A stretch of 64,000 bases of DNA, from assembly GCF_000430745.1 (NCBI RefSeq), contig NZ_AUMP01000001.1, positions 310,001 through 374,000 of the forward strand, in the 5' to 3' direction. Source of the stretch: Fictibacillus gelatini DSM 15865 (GTDB lineage: Bacteria; Bacillota; Bacilli; Bacillales; Fictibacillaceae). The notes below the pieces were generated by a model. That model ran no database searches. It was not told the origin of the DNA and saw only the letters and a program-made list of their open reading frames with translations. Shown here piece after piece: positions 55,199-63,897 of the stretch (within the stretch, counting starts at the first letter, position 1; each line of letters starts with the position of its first letter). Made by a program: the position numbers and the translations under genes.

Positions 55199-56236
55199 TT
55201 ATGGATAAATAGGGCTCCCCTCAAGCCCCGCTGTCTCTTCAAATCCAAAGAGCATGTTGAAGTTTTGCACGGCTTGCCCGGCCGCTCCTTTCATCAAATT
55301 GTCAATGCAGGAGACGATGGTAAGCCGATCTGTTCGCATATCTAAAGCGATTCCGATATCACAATGATTGCTTCCATACACTTGTTTCGTCATTGGAAAA
55401 TGGCCTTCCCGCTCAATCCGGACAAAGGGAGAATCTTTATAATGACGATGGAAACTTTCATAAATTTGAGTTAGCGTCACACGTTCTTTCTTTTGCGCAT
55501 AAATCGTGCTCATAATGCCACGTGTCATTGGAACGAGGTGGGTGCTGAATGTTACCGGTGAATTCTCGCCCATCCATGAAGCCATCATTTGTTCAATTTC
55601 CGGAATATGTTGATGTTGGTTCACTTTATAAATGCTGAAATTTTCATTGCACATCGCAAAATGGGTGGCAGCTGAAGGCGACTGCCCCGCCCCTGATACG
55701 CCAGACTTCGCATCGATGATGATGGAGCTTGCGTCTATTAATCTATCATTTAAAAGCGGCCCTAACGCAAGCAAGACAGACGTTGGATAACATCCCGGAT
55801 TTGCAATTAATTGCGCATTTTTAATCGCTTCTTTATTCCATTCGCAAAGCCCGTAGACGGACTTTTCGAGCCATTTTAAAGGAGCCGGCTCCTTTTTGTA
55901 CCACTTGTTATATACAGCACCGTTTTTTAATCGGTAATCTCCAGCTAAGTCAATTACCTTAATTCCCTTCTCTAAAAGAGGTGGAAGCACTTTCGTCGAT
56001 ACACCAGAAGGCGCCGAAGAAAAAACGATGTCAAGGTTTTCTGCCATTTCATCCACAATGATTGGTTTCATCGGATCATTTACATAATTTTGCAAATGAG
56101 GGTAAAGGTCGTCAATCATTTTTCCGTCATTGCTGGATGTATAAAGGCTCAATGATTCGATATAGGGATGCCGATGCAACAACCGGATTAATTCAACCCC
56201 TCCATAACCTGATGCCCCTATAATTCCAACCTTCAT
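55199..56236 (-). CDS. argC: N-acetyl-gamma-glutamyl-phosphate reductase
   Basis: ArgC reduces the phosphorylated intermediate to the semialdehyde with NADPH. The 345-residue protein has GASGYGGVELIRLL at the N-terminus and the catalytic Cys in NPGCYPTSVLLAL near residue 148. It is the first gene of the operon argC-J-B-D-carA-carB-argF and lies just behind the operon promoter and ArgR-like box. Confidence 0.96.
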   Translation of the reverse strand: MKVGIIGASGYGGVELIRLLHRHPYIESLSLYTSSNDGKMIDDLYPHLQNYVNDPMKPIIVDEMAENLDIVFSSAPSGVSTKVLPPLLEKGIKVIDLAGDYRLKNGAVYNKWYKKEPAPLKWLEKSVYGLCEWNKEAIKNAQLIANPGCYPTSVLLALGPLLNDRLIDASSIIIDAKSGVSGAGQSPSAATHFAMCNENFSIYKVNQHQHIPEIEQMMASWMGENSPVTFSTHLVPMTRGIMSTIYAQKKERVTLTQIYESFHRHYKDSPFVRIEREGHFPMTKQVYGSNHCDIGIALDMRTDRLTIVSCIDNLMKGAAGQAVQNFNMLFGFEETAGLEGSPIYP

Positions 56237-56268
56237 TTAAGTCACCCCTCAACGTTAAATTATGTATT

Positions 56269-56297
56269 ATTATAATATGTATAAAAATAAATTCAAG
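56269..56297 (-). promoter_or_regulatory. Promoter and ArgR/AhrC-like box of the arginine operon
   Basis: On the minus strand TTGAAT (56291-56296) is followed after 16 bp by TATAAT (56269-56274). The same stretch, CTTGAATTTATTTTTATA (56280-56297), resembles the ARG box bound by AhrC, so repressor would cover the promoter when arginine is plentiful. The box is a prediction. Confidence 0.65.
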
Positions 56298-56367
56298 TGT
56301 ATATTTATAAAACCTATTTTAAATTTTAATTTTTTCACAGGATTTTAATAATTTCAGACGAACTTGT

Positions 56368-56393
56368 AGAAAAACCGCTAAAGGCGTTTTTCT
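56368..56393. other. Hairpin upstream of the zinc-binding small protein gene
   Basis: AGAAAAA(C)CGC / GCGTTTTTCT forms a stem of 7 plus 3 bp with one bulge. It may be a weak terminator or a leader structure for the gene at 56407. Confidence 0.4.
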
Positions 56394-56406
56394 AAGAAGG
56401 TCAAAA

Positions 56407-56592
56407 ATGAAAGGGGTTTCATTTTTAATGAAGGAATTAATCGGAAACTGTTCGCTTTGCGGGAAGGCAATTTATTGTCTAGATGGTTTTTTCAATGGCG
56501 TTTACCAGGAGGATGGGAAGATTGTCTGTTTTGATTGTTTTGAGGAGATTGAAGGTGGGCAAGTTACTGGAGAAAGCACATATAAAGAATAG
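56407..56592 (+). CDS. Small Cys-rich (zinc-binding-like) protein
   Basis: The 61-residue protein has two Cys pairs in the order CSLC...CFDC (NCSLCGKAIYCLDGFF... and IVCFDCFEE), a minimal zinc-ribbon pattern. I do not recognise a named family. AAGAAGG lies 6 bp before ATG 56407; an in-frame ATG at 56428 is an alternative start. It is divergent from argC and convergent with the moaD end of the molybdenum cofactor operon. Confidence 0.6.
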   Translation: MKGVSFLMKELIGNCSLCGKAIYCLDGFFNGVYQEDGKIVCFDCFEEIEGGQVTGESTYKE

Positions 56593-56726
56593 CCAGGTAA
56601 TGTTCCAGGAGGTACCGATTGTAATCGGCTATTCGACTAATGGGAGTATGCATTCGTCGAAGGAGAGAACTTATTCATTTAAAAATGAATTTTTCGTCTA
56701 ATCAGGTAACTTTTTCGTCGTTTTTA

Positions 56727-56756
56727 GTAAAAACATCCCCCCGGATAACCGGGGAT
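56727..56756 (-). terminator. Terminator of the molybdenum cofactor operon
   Basis: ATCCCCGG / CCGGGGGGAT is followed by GTTTTTAC on the minus strand, at the moaD stop. Confidence 0.75.
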
Positions 56757-56989
56757 CATCCACCGCTTACCGGCGGGATAAAGGCAATGGTATCGCCACT
56801 TTCGGCAATATCATTATCGCCAGCGTATTCTTCATTGATGGCAACCAGGCAATTACTAAATTCTTGTACATCATATTCTTCGATCAATCGATTTTTAAGA
56901 TCTGAAATTTTTATCGCGTTCTCTTCTAAAGAAAGTTCAGACGCTCCTACTTTTTCTTGCAGAGTTGCAAAAAGCAATACTTTAATCAT
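56756..56989 (-). CDS. moaD: Molybdopterin synthase sulfur carrier subunit
   Basis: MoaD is a 77-residue ubiquitin-fold carrier that delivers sulfur as a C-terminal thiocarboxylate. The protein ends in the required Gly-Gly (IPPVSGG). ATG 56989 has GGAGGACGAAA upstream and overlaps the end of moaE by 8 nt. Its partner moaE is directly upstream. Confidence 0.93.
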   Translation of the reverse strand: MIKVLLFATLQEKVGASELSLEENAIKISDLKNRLIEEYDVQEFSNCLVAINEEYAGDNDIAESGDTIAFIPPVSGG

Positions 56990-57449
56990 TTTCGTCCTCC
57001 ATTTTCGGTTTTCCATCCCTGTAGGAATGCTGTTCTAATTGATCGCCGATCCACATCTCTCCGTTTTCCCAATGTTCTTTTTTCCAGATCGGCACAATTT
57101 CCTTTATTCTCTCGATCGCATAACGGCTCGCTTCAAAGGCGGCAGCGCGGTGTGGGGTAGAAACAGCAATGACAACCGCCACATCGGTAATTTCAAGTCT
57201 TCCGATCCGGTGGGTAATTGCGACCTTACTATCCGGCCATTTTTCTTTAATCTCATCCCCAATCCGCTTCAGCTCTTTTTCAGCCATCGGCACATAGGCG
57301 TCATATTCCAAATACAGCGTCTTCTTCTCTTTCGTCATTTCCCTTACAGTACCGATAAATGTGCTAATCGCACCGCAATTGGGATCAACGACTTGATCAA
57401 TCACATGCTGGATTTCGATCGGTTCTTTTACGATTTTAAACTCCTTCAT
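56982..57449 (-). CDS. moaE: Molybdopterin synthase catalytic subunit
   Basis: MoaE converts precursor Z (cPMP) to molybdopterin with MoaD. The 155-residue protein shows the family motifs GAISTFIGTVRE, HRIGRLEITDVAVVIAVSTPHR and PIWKKEHW. The start overlaps the mobB stop (ATGA) and the end overlaps moaD. Confidence 0.95.
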   Translation of the reverse strand: MKEFKIVKEPIEIQHVIDQVVDPNCGAISTFIGTVREMTKEKKTLYLEYDAYVPMAEKELKRIGDEIKEKWPDSKVAITHRIGRLEITDVAVVIAVSTPHRAAAFEASRYAIERIKEIVPIWKKEHWENGEMWIGDQLEQHSYRDGKPKMEDEND

Positions 57450-57976
57450 CTTTTCACCTTCAATAAAATGTCATTTACTAAGTAGGATATATAGCGCTCT
57501 TTTTCATCAATCGAAAATTGTGGTATATTCCGGTACTCCTTTTCAAGGGTAACATTTGGCCATTTGATCGCCGCGATTGGCAGTCTACTTGCATCAATGA
57601 GGGGGAAATCGTCGTCACTTTTTAATAAAATAACCCTTGGAAATTGATATTCTTTGAACCCTTCAATCAACAAAAAATCGAGACCAAACGTTTCGTAGAC
57701 ATGGAGCATTTCGGTAATCGAGAGCGTTTTTGTAGAATTAAAAGAAAAGATTCCTCCACCTTCTACTCCTGTAACAACCGCTCCCGCCTCCCGATGCTTA
57801 TATGTATCTGTACCTTCATCCCCGATTTTGACAGGGCCGGCATGCCCATGGTGCTTGAGAGTGCCCGCTTTATACCCTTTTTTCTGCAACACGGAAAGCA
57901 ATCGGCTGACAAGCGTCGTTTTTCCGCTATTTTTATAACCGATTATCTGGATGGTACGCATTCGTCCCATGGCCAT
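57446..57976 (-). CDS. mobB: Molybdopterin-guanine dinucleotide biosynthesis protein MobB
   Basis: MobB is a GTP-binding protein thought to help load guanine nucleotide onto the cofactor. The 176-residue protein starts with a P-loop (IIGYKNSGKTTLVSRLL). The start lies inside the end of moeA by 34 nt. Several in-frame ATG codons (57976 to 57961) are possible starts. Confidence 0.92.
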   Translation of the reverse strand: MAMGRMRTIQIIGYKNSGKTTLVSRLLSVLQKKGYKAGTLKHHGHAGPVKIGDEGTDTYKHREAGAVVTGVEGGGIFSFNSTKTLSITEMLHVYETFGLDFLLIEGFKEYQFPRVILLKSDDDFPLIDASRLPIAAIKWPNVTLEKEYRNIPQFSIDEKERYISYLVNDILLKVKR

Positions 57977-59229
57977 TCACTGCCTTCACCATTGAATAAC
58001 AGAACCTTCACATTTGCTCCTTTAGACCACCCTCTCGTCCCGCCTGGAAGGACCATTAACGCATTCGCTTCTGCGATCGAAGTAACAGCGCCTGATGTAT
58101 CAAGCCCGACAGGTCGAGTGGTCAGCGTCCCTTCTATCGATTCGACCTGTGCCCGGACAAACCGGGTAAAAGGGTTTGGCTTTGGATAATCCACTTCTAA
58201 ACAGGCTGTTCGGGCGGCAAGATGCTTCTTTTTTACTCCAAATGATCCAAGTAGATAGGGGCGAACAAATAATTCACAACCGACGAAACAGGCGGACGGA
58301 TTTCCTGATAAGCCAAAAAGTAATTTAGTTTTATAACTCGCTACCGTCGTTACGCTTCCAGGACGCATCGCAATTTTATTAAATAAAACAGCCGCTCCTA
58401 ATTTTTCATAAATTTGTGGTAAATAGTCAAAATCGCCGACAGATACACCGCCAGTCGTAATCAGAACATCGACTTCTTCAATAATCCCCGAAACCGCTTC
58501 AAATGAAGCATCAAAATCATCGGGTACTTTTTTAAAAATACGCGGTTCGGCTCCCATTTTTTTTACCTGTGCAGCAATCATATAGGCATTGCTATTGCGA
58601 ATTTTTCCCGGAACAAGCGCTTCATTTACATCCAACAATTCCGTTCCGGTCGCAAGAATACCGACAATCGGCTTTTTATACACTTTCACTTGATCATAGC
58701 CAAAGGTAGCCAGGAGAGCGACGACTCCCGGTTCGATTTTTGTTCCTTTTTCAACCAGGACAGTGCCTTTTTTCGCATCTTCCCCCTGAAATGAAATATT
58801 TTCATCTGGCTTCACTTTTCGTTTGATCGTAATGAACGTTCGCTCCCCCTCTTTTTTCTCTTGGACGAGTTCAAGCATAATGACAGCATTCGCCCCCGCC
58901 GGGATTGGTGCCCCCGTCATAATCCGGATCGCCTGGCCGCTTTTAAGAGGTTGCGGGGAGACTTGTCCCGCTCCAATGGCGTCGATGACTTCAAGGGTGA
59001 CCGGCCTTTCGGTAGAACCTTCAGATGTATCTTCAGCAATAATGGCGAAACCATCGTAAGGCGAACGGGAAAAAGGCGGAACATCATGAGTCGCGATGAT
59101 ATCTTCTGCTAAATAACGTTGATCACAATCTTGTAATAAAACCGTTTCAGTCGACATATTTATTTGATAGGCAACAATTTTTTCAACTGCCTCCGGTACC
59201 GGGATTGGAACTCTTTTCGATAAAACCAT
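57943..59229 (-). CDS. moeA: Molybdopterin molybdenumtransferase
   Basis: MoeA inserts molybdate into adenylylated molybdopterin. The 428-residue protein shows SRSPYDGFAI, IMTGAPIPAGANAVIMLE and TTGGVSVGDFDYL, all characteristic. ATG 59229 is chosen because family members start with KR.PIPV and GGTGG lies upstream. It is the first gene of moeA-mobB-moaE-moaD. In B. subtilis moeB precedes moeA; it is absent here. Confidence 0.95.
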   Translation of the reverse strand: MVLSKRVPIPVPEAVEKIVAYQINMSTETVLLQDCDQRYLAEDIIATHDVPPFSRSPYDGFAIIAEDTSEGSTERPVTLEVIDAIGAGQVSPQPLKSGQAIRIMTGAPIPAGANAVIMLELVQEKKEGERTFITIKRKVKPDENISFQGEDAKKGTVLVEKGTKIEPGVVALLATFGYDQVKVYKKPIVGILATGTELLDVNEALVPGKIRNSNAYMIAAQVKKMGAEPRIFKKVPDDFDASFEAVSGIIEEVDVLITTGGVSVGDFDYLPQIYEKLGAAVLFNKIAMRPGSVTTVASYKTKLLFGLSGNPSACFVGCELFVRPYLLGSFGVKKKHLAARTACLEVDYPKPNPFTRFVRAQVESIEGTLTTRPVGLDTSGAVTSIAEANALMVLPGGTRGWSKGANVKVLLFNGEGSEWPWDECVPSR

Positions 59230-59269
59230 TTTGACCACCATGCTTCTTTTTTTGAATTATTTGAAATAA

Positions 59270-59298
59270 TTGACTTTTCGAACGAATGGACGTATAGT
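59270..59298 (+). promoter_or_regulatory. Sigma A promoter of the small plus-strand gene
   Basis: TTGACT and TATAGT are separated by exactly 17 bp and lie 39 bp upstream of ATG 59337. Confidence 0.75.
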
Positions 59299-59336
59299 AA
59301 AATTAAAATACTACGTGAAAGGATGTGTATTATTCT

Positions 59337-59519
59337 ATGTCCCATTCATATGAATATTATCACAGAACCGGCACTAAAGTGACCATTACTGACATCCCTG
59401 ACGAGTATAATGAAAAAGGAAGATTATCGTTTAAGATTATGCTTTTCTTGCAAAAACAAATTGATGAAATTGACGGTATGTATTCCCCGCTTCCAACTTA
59501 CCGTTTTAAGGAAGATTAA
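59337..59519 (+). CDS. Small conserved-looking hypothetical protein
   Basis: The 60-residue soluble protein (MSHSYEYYHRTGTKVTITDIPDEY...) has a good sigma A promoter upstream and a terminator after the stop, so it is probably real. Family not recognised. GGATGTG 9 bp upstream may act as the binding site; a GTG at 59325 is a weaker alternative start. Confidence 0.65.
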   Translation: MSHSYEYYHRTGTKVTITDIPDEYNEKGRLSFKIMLFLQKQIDEIDGMYSPLPTYRFKED

Positions 59520-59550
59520 AACCGCGCATTTTTTTGCACGGTTTTTTTAT
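59519..59550. terminator. Terminator between the small gene and the YitV-like gene
   Basis: AACCGCGCA / TGCACGGTT with a T-rich loop and a seven-T tail, directly at the stop. Confidence 0.82.
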
Positions 59551-59572
59551 CATTTTCCCGGGCGATTCGTTA

Positions 59573-60337
59573 TTATAGATGTTCTTTAAACCATGCCACT
59601 GTCTCTAAATAAGCATGACGTGATACTTTATGCCCGGAAGAATGATCCACTAAAAAACGAATGTGCCCTTCTTGTTCATAGTCATTCCTGACGCTTAAAT
59701 AAAACTCTTCGTCATATTGAAAGGGAACGACACTGTCTATTTTGCTATGCCAGATCAATAACGGCCGTCTGTTTAATTTCTCAGGCTGTAATGTAATATC
59801 ATAGGGCTTTAGATTATTTATTGCGCCAAGCAATTGGTCATCGGAAAAAGAAAATTCAACTCCCTGTTTCTTAAATTCATTAAATTGCCAATAGGCAAGG
59901 CGTTCATAGCTTGGTGAACCCATTAAAGAAACAGCGGCTTTGATGTTGTCGTTTTGCGTTAAGGTACCGTAAGTAATGATGCCGCCCATCGATGTACCGG
60001 AAAGGCCAATTCGTTCATTTTCAATCCATCCGCGGTTGTCTAATTCAGTTATGATAGCATTTACATCATATATCCCTTGAACAACGATATCCCAAAAAGA
60101 GGAATACATTTGCTCCATCGATAAATTGCTACTTCGTTCTCCATGATAATTCATATCGGGTAAAATGACACGATAACCTGCTTCTGCCAAAGAATAGGCA
60201 AAATGCAAATTATGTTCTTTTGCACTTGTAAAACCGTGAATAAAAATCACGAGCGGCAAAGGCTGATTAACGTTACCGCTTTTTACAGCATGAAGTACCG
60301 GAATATCATGGATATTCTCATTTTCAATGATAACCAT
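59573..60337 (-). CDS. Alpha/beta hydrolase, YitV-like esterase
   Basis: The 254-residue hydrolase has the nucleophile elbow GTSMGG (GLSGTSMGGIITYG), the early oxyanion region FIHGFTSAKEHN, an Asp region (HSKIDSVVPF) and a late His (DHSSGHKVS). Esterase or peptidase activity is expected; the substrate is unknown. ATG 60337 has an AAGGAG site. The position matches yitV of B. subtilis, between the arg region and the yitU homologue. Confidence 0.85.
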   Translation of the reverse strand: MVIIENENIHDIPVLHAVKSGNVNQPLPLVIFIHGFTSAKEHNLHFAYSLAEAGYRVILPDMNYHGERSSNLSMEQMYSSFWDIVVQGIYDVNAIITELDNRGWIENERIGLSGTSMGGIITYGTLTQNDNIKAAVSLMGSPSYERLAYWQFNEFKKQGVEFSFSDDQLLGAINNLKPYDITLQPEKLNRRPLLIWHSKIDSVVPFQYDEEFYLSVRNDYEQEGHIRFLVDHSSGHKVSRHAYLETVAWFKEHL

Positions 60338-60414
60338 GAAATTTTCTCCTTCTATCTTTTTCATTAGTATATCACTTTCGAATAAAGATGCTAAAGCAAC
60401 TTTATCTTAACATG

Positions 60415-60444
60415 AAAAAAGCCCGCTCTATGACGGGCTTTTTT
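60415..60444. terminator. Terminator of the YitR-like gene
   Basis: AAAAAAGCCCG / CGGGCTTTTTT overlaps the stop codon of the minus-strand gene ending at 60428. Confidence 0.88.
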
Positions 60445-60709
60445 CACTGTTATGATAATGGACCGGGTAAACGGAACCTTCCGATAACATTTTATTTTTT
60501 TCAATTTCTTCGCGATTCTCATCCTGTTCGGGAACATGCTTGTCTTGCGCTTTTTCTTTTTTGAAAGTAGCTGCCATTTGATTAAACATGCGCCGTAACT
60601 TTATTGTCGGGCTATTTTGCTTCGTTCTGTCTTTTAACAAAATGGCAGCTACTCCCGCTGTCGATAATGCAATACTTGAAAATACTACCGTTTTTCGATT
60701 CACTTTCAT
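60428..60709 (-). CDS. Small membrane-anchored protein (YitR-like by position)
   Basis: The product of about 93 residues has a single N-terminal hydrophobic helix (about 8-25, VVFSSIALSTAGVAAILL), a basic stretch and a charged, mainly acidic tail rich in Lys/Glu with HYHNSEKS at the end. No known domain is seen. The GAGGAGG site is only 3 bp before ATG 60709; a GTG at 60703 has better spacing. It lies in the yit region between the YitV and YitU homologues. Confidence 0.6.
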   Translation of the reverse strand: MKVNRKTVVFSSIALSTAGVAAILLKDRTKQNSPTIKLRRMFNQMAATFKKEKAQDKHVPEQDENREEIEKNKMLSEGSVYPVHYHNSEKSPS

Positions 60710-60870
60710 CAACCTCCTCTTATGAGAGTTATACTTTTTATTCCCTCTTTACAAAATGTAAAACATATTTTTATTAGACATCGATAAAACAGTCGATTAC
60801 ACTTAAAAAGAAAATGGAACAATGGGGTTATAAGATTTAGTACATACTATAGAGAAAGAAGGGTTTAACT

Positions 60871-61680
60871 TTGGAGGGACCATATTTAATTGCTGTCGAT
60901 CTTGATGGGACATTGTTAACGGATAATAAAAACATTTCACCCCGGACGAAAAACGCCCTTCTAAATGCAATGGAAAAAGGCCATCATGTTTGCATTTCTA
61001 CCGGACGTCCATGGCGTTCAAGCTACATGTATTATAATGAGCTTGGCTTAAATTCTCCCATCGTTAATTTTAACGGGGCCTATGTCCACCATCCACACAA
61101 TAAAGACTTCGGGTATTATCATTCACCACTTGATTTAACAATTGCGAAAAACATTATAAAGACCTGTGAAGAACTTGTTGTAAAAAATATTATGGTTGAA
61201 GTTTTAGATCATGTTTATTTGCAAAAACCGGATGAAGTCATTACAAGTACATTCATTATGGGAGAAAACCCTGCTCGATCAGGGAATTTAATCAAATTAT
61301 TAAAAGAGGATCCAACTTCTATCCTCATTCACCCAAAGGAAGGCCAGGTAGATGAATTGCGGAGGCATTTAGTGAAGGAGCATGCGGAAGTCATCGAACA
61401 ACGCGTCTGGGGTGCTCCATGGGAGATTATAGAAATTGTTAGAGCGGGGATGAATAAAGCAGTCGGTCTCAGGCAAATCGCAAACTTTTTAAACATCCCG
61501 CAAGAGCGGATTATTGCGTTTGGTGATGAAGATAATGATTTTGAAATGATTGAATATGCCGGACATGGAGTTGCAATGGGAAATGCCATTGACGAGTTAA
61601 AGCAATTAGCCAACTTTGTAACGAAAACAAACGAAGAAGATGGGATTGCGTATTATTTAGAAGAAGTGCTTTCACTTTAA
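60871..61680 (+). CDS. HAD-superfamily phosphatase, Cof subfamily (YitU-like)
   Basis: The 269-residue Cof-type HAD enzyme has DLDGTLL at the N-terminus (catalytic Asp), STGRPW, the Lys of motif III, and AFGDEDNDFEMIEYAG near the C-terminus. Such enzymes dephosphorylate sugar phosphates, FMN or other small molecules. The start is a TTG at 60871 with AAGGG upstream. The position fits yitU of B. subtilis. Confidence 0.9.
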   Translation: MEGPYLIAVDLDGTLLTDNKNISPRTKNALLNAMEKGHHVCISTGRPWRSSYMYYNELGLNSPIVNFNGAYVHHPHNKDFGYYHSPLDLTIAKNIIKTCEELVVKNIMVEVLDHVYLQKPDEVITSTFIMGENPARSGNLIKLLKEDPTSILIHPKEGQVDELRRHLVKEHAEVIEQRVWGAPWEIIEIVRAGMNKAVGLRQIANFLNIPQERIIAFGDEDNDFEMIEYAGHGVAMGNAIDELKQLANFVTKTNEEDGIAYYLEEVLSL

Positions 61681-61711
61681 GCCAGAAGGGGCTCCCCTTT
61701 TGGCTTTTTTA
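61680..61711 (+). terminator. Terminator of the HAD phosphatase gene
   Basis: AGCCAGAAGGGG / CCCCTTTTGGCT is followed by TTTTT, at the stop codon. Confidence 0.9.
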
Positions 61712-61778
61712 CATAATCACGAGTAGGCGGGAGAAACTATACATGCATGCCTTTAATAACTAAAGGAGGTTTGTGCAA

Positions 61779-61913
61779 ATGAGTAAACATAGCCGATCAA
61801 AGCGTGCCATTAAGCAAGGTGCCGATATGGTTCAAAAAGATGATAAAGCAGGCCGTCTGCCAAAAGAACGAAAACGAAATGAACAAGAAAACTTATCACT
61901 CGGGGGTGATTAA
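61779..61913 (+). CDS. Small charged protein
   Basis: The 44-residue, highly charged peptide (MSKHSRSKRAIKQGADMVQKDD...) has a strong AAAGGAGG site before ATG 61779. Its last codons carry the GGGGGTGA binding site of the next gene, which starts 2 nt after its stop. I do not recognise a family; the high charge and lack of aromatic residues suggest an unfolded or nucleic-acid-binding peptide. Confidence 0.7.
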   Translation: MSKHSRSKRAIKQGADMVQKDDKAGRLPKERKRNEQENLSLGGD

Positions 61914-61915
61914 CG

Positions 61916-62161
61916 ATGGCAAATAAACTTTTTCAACTCGCGAAAAATGCAGTGAATAATGTCATTGGCAAAATGCAAGGGGAAACGAACGGTCAGTCTA
62001 ATGAAACCGTAACTTCCGTGCAAAACACTACCGTTACTGAAGAAGATAAGAGAATTGCACAAAATATGATTTCATCCGCAATGGCTAATTCGACTGAAGC
62101 GGAAAAAGAGCAGCTTGCTGAATTGCAGACGGAACTTGACCAATCGACAAAAATGGAATAA
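61916..62161 (+). CDS. DUF3813-like small protein
   Basis: The 81-residue protein (MANKLFQLAKNAVNNVIGKMQGE...) has an amphipathic N-terminal helix and an acidic, Gln/Glu-rich helical C-terminus. It resembles DUF3813 proteins of Bacillus from memory; function unknown. Its ribosome binding site GGGGGTGA lies inside the previous gene, so the two are translationally coupled. Confidence 0.65.
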   Translation: MANKLFQLAKNAVNNVIGKMQGETNGQSNETVTSVQNTTVTEEDKRIAQNMISSAMANSTEAEKEQLAELQTELDQSTKME

Positions 62162-62169
62162 CTTTCAAG

Positions 62170-62201
62170 ACGGAGTTGGATTTTTCCTGCTCCGTTTTTT
62201 T
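62170..62201 (+). terminator. Terminator of the two small genes
   Basis: ACGGAG / CTCCGT with a 14-bp spacer and a following T run. Confidence 0.75.
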
Positions 62202-62274
62202 ATATTCCTGTCCCAAGTGACGCGTTTTATCTGGTATAATGGAAAAATCGAGAATCATCTTGGGGAGGAAAAAG

Positions 62275-62727
62275 ATGAACATTTACAAAGTACAATCCGA
62301 TGCATCCGATTCTTTAATTCAAAAAGTTGCTGATTTGTTGATGCATCAGCTTATTCGTTCGGAAACCGATGAAGACTACGAGAAAATTATTCGTGGCATC
62401 CGTCTTTCTATAAATGATCCAGATCATTCGGGAATCATCATCGCAGAAGAAAATGAAACTGTTCTCGGCATTGCTTTTTTTAACATTGGAATAAGCCTCG
62501 ACCTCGGTGACCGTTACATTTGGCTCAATGAGCTTTTTGTCCATCCTGAACACCGGAATAAAGGGATTGCCCGGAAGTTGCTTTTATCCCTTATTTATTG
62601 GGCAGAACAAGAAGGCATTAAGTCAATTGAGCTTGAAACAGGGGTCAACAATTCGGTTACGAAACACCTTTATAATTCATTAGGTTTTCATAACATTATT
62701 TCCAACCGGTACGGATTTAGCTTTTAA
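62275..62727 (+). CDS. GNAT-family N-acetyltransferase
   Basis: The 150-residue acetyltransferase has the strand LNELFVHPEHR followed by the acetyl-CoA-binding motif NKGIARKLL, then IELETGVNN and the Tyr-Asn-Ser-Leu-Gly-Phe motif near the end. Substrate unknown. ATG 62275 has a GGGGAGG site; the longer frame to 62239 has none. Confidence 0.85.
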   Translation: MNIYKVQSDASDSLIQKVADLLMHQLIRSETDEDYEKIIRGIRLSINDPDHSGIIIAEENETVLGIAFFNIGISLDLGDRYIWLNELFVHPEHRNKGIARKLLLSLIYWAEQEGIKSIELETGVNNSVTKHLYNSLGFHNIISNRYGFSF

Positions 62728-62731
62728 AACT

Positions 62732-62764
62732 AACGGCGCTCACGAGAAGCTTGTGAGCGCCGTT
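62732..62764. terminator. Hairpin between convergent GNAT and yitT-like genes
   Basis: AACGGCGCTCAC / GTGAGCGCCGTT is a 12-bp GC-rich perfect stem between convergent genes. The T tail is weak on the plus strand. Confidence 0.75.
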
Positions 62765-62766
62765 GA

Positions 62767-63594
62767 TCAATCATCATCCCGGAAAAAGCCAAATACACTC
62801 GTTGTCGTAACGACATTTGTAAAAGCTTTTGGATCAACTTTTTTAACGATTTGTTCTAAATCATATAATTCATAACGCGTAATAACCATCATTAACATTT
62901 CTTGATCTTCATTCGAAAATGCCCCTCGTGATGGGATAATCGTAATTCCCCTTACAAGCTTTGCATGGATGGCTTCTTTTAATTCCTTTCCTTTCTTCGT
63001 CACAATCATGGCCGTCAGCTTCACATGGCGCGTATGAATCGCATCAATGACCCTTGTAGAAACATAGAGAGCGACAAGTGTATAGAGCGCTTTTTCCCAT
63101 CCAAATAAGAGGCCGGCTGCAATGATAATCGCCCCATTAAGCAGAAAAAAGAAAATGCCGATCGGCCGTTTGAAGATTTTTGCTAAAACAAGGGCAATAA
63201 TATCCAATCCACCTGTAGACGCTCCGTATTTTAACGTAATTCCGACGCCCGCTGCCCCAATTACTCCGCCAAATACCGCATTTAATATGATGTCATGCGA
63301 TATTTCTTTTACCGGGACAAAATGCAAAAACACGGATATCATAAAGACGCTAAAAAAGCTGTAAATCGTAAATAATTTTCCGACTTTAAACCATCCGAGG
63401 ATAGCAACCGGAACATTTAATGCAAATAGAATCATTCCTGTAAATGATGTATTATGCAAGAGAGCTGCCGCAAGTTGGGAAACCCCTGTAAATCCTGAAG
63501 CATAAACATTTGCCGGTATTAAAAACAAATTTAAAGCAATGGCATTTAAAGCGGCCCCTATGATAATAACGACAATCTTTTTAATTTCGGTCAT
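62767..63594 (-). CDS. yitT: YitT-family membrane protein (DUF161/DUF2179)
   Basis: The 275-residue protein has five to six transmembrane helices in residues 1-190 and a soluble C-terminal DUF2179-like domain (MIVTKKGKELKEAIHAKLVRGITIIPSRGAF). The family is widespread in Firmicutes and of uncertain function. B. subtilis yitT lies near yitU in the same neighbourhood, but other family paralogues exist, so the symbol is probable rather than certain. Confidence 0.85.
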   Translation of the reverse strand: MTEIKKIVVIIIGAALNAIALNLFLIPANVYASGFTGVSQLAAALLHNTSFTGMILFALNVPVAILGWFKVGKLFTIYSFFSVFMISVFLHFVPVKEISHDIILNAVFGGVIGAAGVGITLKYGASTGGLDIIALVLAKIFKRPIGIFFFLLNGAIIIAAGLLFGWEKALYTLVALYVSTRVIDAIHTRHVKLTAMIVTKKGKELKEAIHAKLVRGITIIPSRGAFSNEDQEMLMMVITRYELYDLEQIVKKVDPKAFTNVVTTTSVFGFFRDDD

Positions 63595-63754
63595 TCATTT
63601 TTTATTCCTTTCTTTTGTACTCAAGAACTTGTTTTATCACGGATCGTACCATCCCGTCAATAGAGCGAAAGTAGGATACCACCTTTATTTTTCCTGAAAT
63701 AATAACGAATATTTACTGAAGGAATGTTTAATCTAAAATCAGGAGGGGTTAAAA

Positions 63755-63889
63755 ATGGTGAAAAACACAAAAGATGATGATAAAAAAGCAGTCGACAAAA
63801 ATGCCGCACGCTATTTTGAAAATATAACAAAAGAAGAAAACAGGCAAAAAGGGAAGCACGCTTATTCTAAAAAAACGGATCATCTGTAA
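63755..63889 (+). CDS. DUF3941-like small protein
   Basis: The 44-residue charged peptide (MVKNTKDDDKKAVDKNAARYFENITKEENRQKG...) ends in AYSKKTDHL, which I recall as typical of DUF3941 proteins in Bacillus. A CAGGAGGGG site precedes ATG 63755 and a strong terminator follows. Function unknown. Confidence 0.7.
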   Translation: MVKNTKDDDKKAVDKNAARYFENITKEENRQKGKHAYSKKTDHL

Positions 63890-63897
63890 TGCTGACA

